Positions 63,899 to 64,000 of a stretch of 64,000 nt of DNA are shown one piece after another. The notes below the pieces were generated by a model. That model was not told where the DNA came from. It saw only the letters and a program-made list of their open reading frames with translations, and did no database searches. The translations under genes were made by a program, and so were the position numbers. The stretch comes from Cycas panzhihuaensis (Eukaryota; Cycadophyta), in contig CM041465.1 in NCBI GenBank assembly GCA_023213395.1, forward strand, positions 30,573,741 through 30,637,740, given 5' to 3'. The stretch's first letter is position 1, and every line of letters starts with the position of its first letter.

Positions 63899-64000
63899 TG
63901 TTAAGACCTTTATGTTTAAATGTTAAGAATTGTACTTTATATTGTAAAATTGATCTACTTTATGTAAAGGTGACTTATCACTTAATGTGATAAAGTACAC
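63899..64000 (+). repeat. Copia-N 3' LTR (first 102 bp)
   Basis: TGTTAAGACCTTTATG, matching 57089-57190 with about ten differences and a short deletion (the 5' LTR has aaactttatg before taagg). Continues outside the window. Confidence 0.88.

Larger units (their letters stand above)
57089..64000 (+). mobile_element. Copia-N: copia element, 3' LTR cut by the window edge
   Basis: 5' LTR 57089-57662, near-perfect initiator-Met primer site, a leader of about 2 kb, gag, protease, integrase, RT, RNase H, polypurine tract aagaggagg (63890-63898), and the first 102 bp of the 3' LTR. Inserted into Gypsy-J; tatag (57084-57088) should be the left TSD. Many stops and frameshifts. Confidence 0.88.

Noticed and set aside
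1-64000. Host protein-coding genes, tRNA or rRNA genes
   Set aside because: All long frames trace to retrotransposon gag-pol or to LTRs; no tRNA-like cloverleaf or rRNA word was recognised. Short or exon-only genes cannot be excluded by eye.

Overview
The window is plant nuclear repeat DNA, made almost wholly of LTR retrotransposons inserted into one another. No host gene, rRNA, tRNA or CRISPR array was recognised. The plant assignment rests on Ty1/copia and Ty3/gypsy pol genes, initiator-Met-tRNA primer sites (TGGTATCAGAGC), a plant chromovirus chromodomain, an Athila/Tat-like gypsy lineage and a TRIM. Such density fits a large, TE-bloated plant genome. A gymnosperm is possible, but nothing here proves it.

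Element names used below: Gypsy-C (1-2604), Gypsy-B (2605-4100, minus), Copia-A (4101-9267), Gypsy-D (9352-21819), Copia-E (22621-23957), Copia-F (minus, 23958-25788 and 31403-32857), Copia-G (25789-31397, with TRIM-H at 28646-29001), Copia-I (minus, about 32858-33043), Gypsy-J (33044-34250, 47143-49593, 56220-57088), Copia-K (34251-40125 and 46897-47142), Gypsy-L (40126-46891), Gypsy-M (49594-56214) and Copia-N (57089 to the window end). Solo LTRs of the Gypsy-D family lie in Copia-A (7468-8379) and in the 3' LTR of Gypsy-M (54901-55725).

The nesting can be read from target-site duplications (TSDs) and from homologous halves on either side of each insert. Left nest: Copia-A was hit by Gypsy-B, which was hit by Gypsy-C; Copia-A also took a solo LTR. 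Right nest: Copia-E was cut by Copia-F, which holds Copia-G (itself holding TRIM-H) and, by inference, Copia-I. Copia-I is cut by Gypsy-J, which was hit three times, by Copia-K (with Gypsy-L in its LTR), by Gypsy-M (with a solo LTR in its LTR) and by Copia-N. Several outer elements must resume outside the window.

No element is coding-competent. Gypsy-L (LTRs about 2% apart, pol motifs mostly intact) and Gypsy-M are the best preserved. The most unusual is the 12.5 kb Gypsy-D. It has a single-frame gag-pro with four CCHC zinc knuckles, a spacer of roughly 480 codons before RT, a large RNase H deletion, and a third ORF after integrase with an Athila-like plant-transposon-protein signature. It also carries arrays of GTAC-centred hairpin motifs in its LTRs and 3' non-coding DNA, and a 2.09 kb tandem duplication. 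Coordinates and identities were read by eye, so LTR edges may be off by a few bases.
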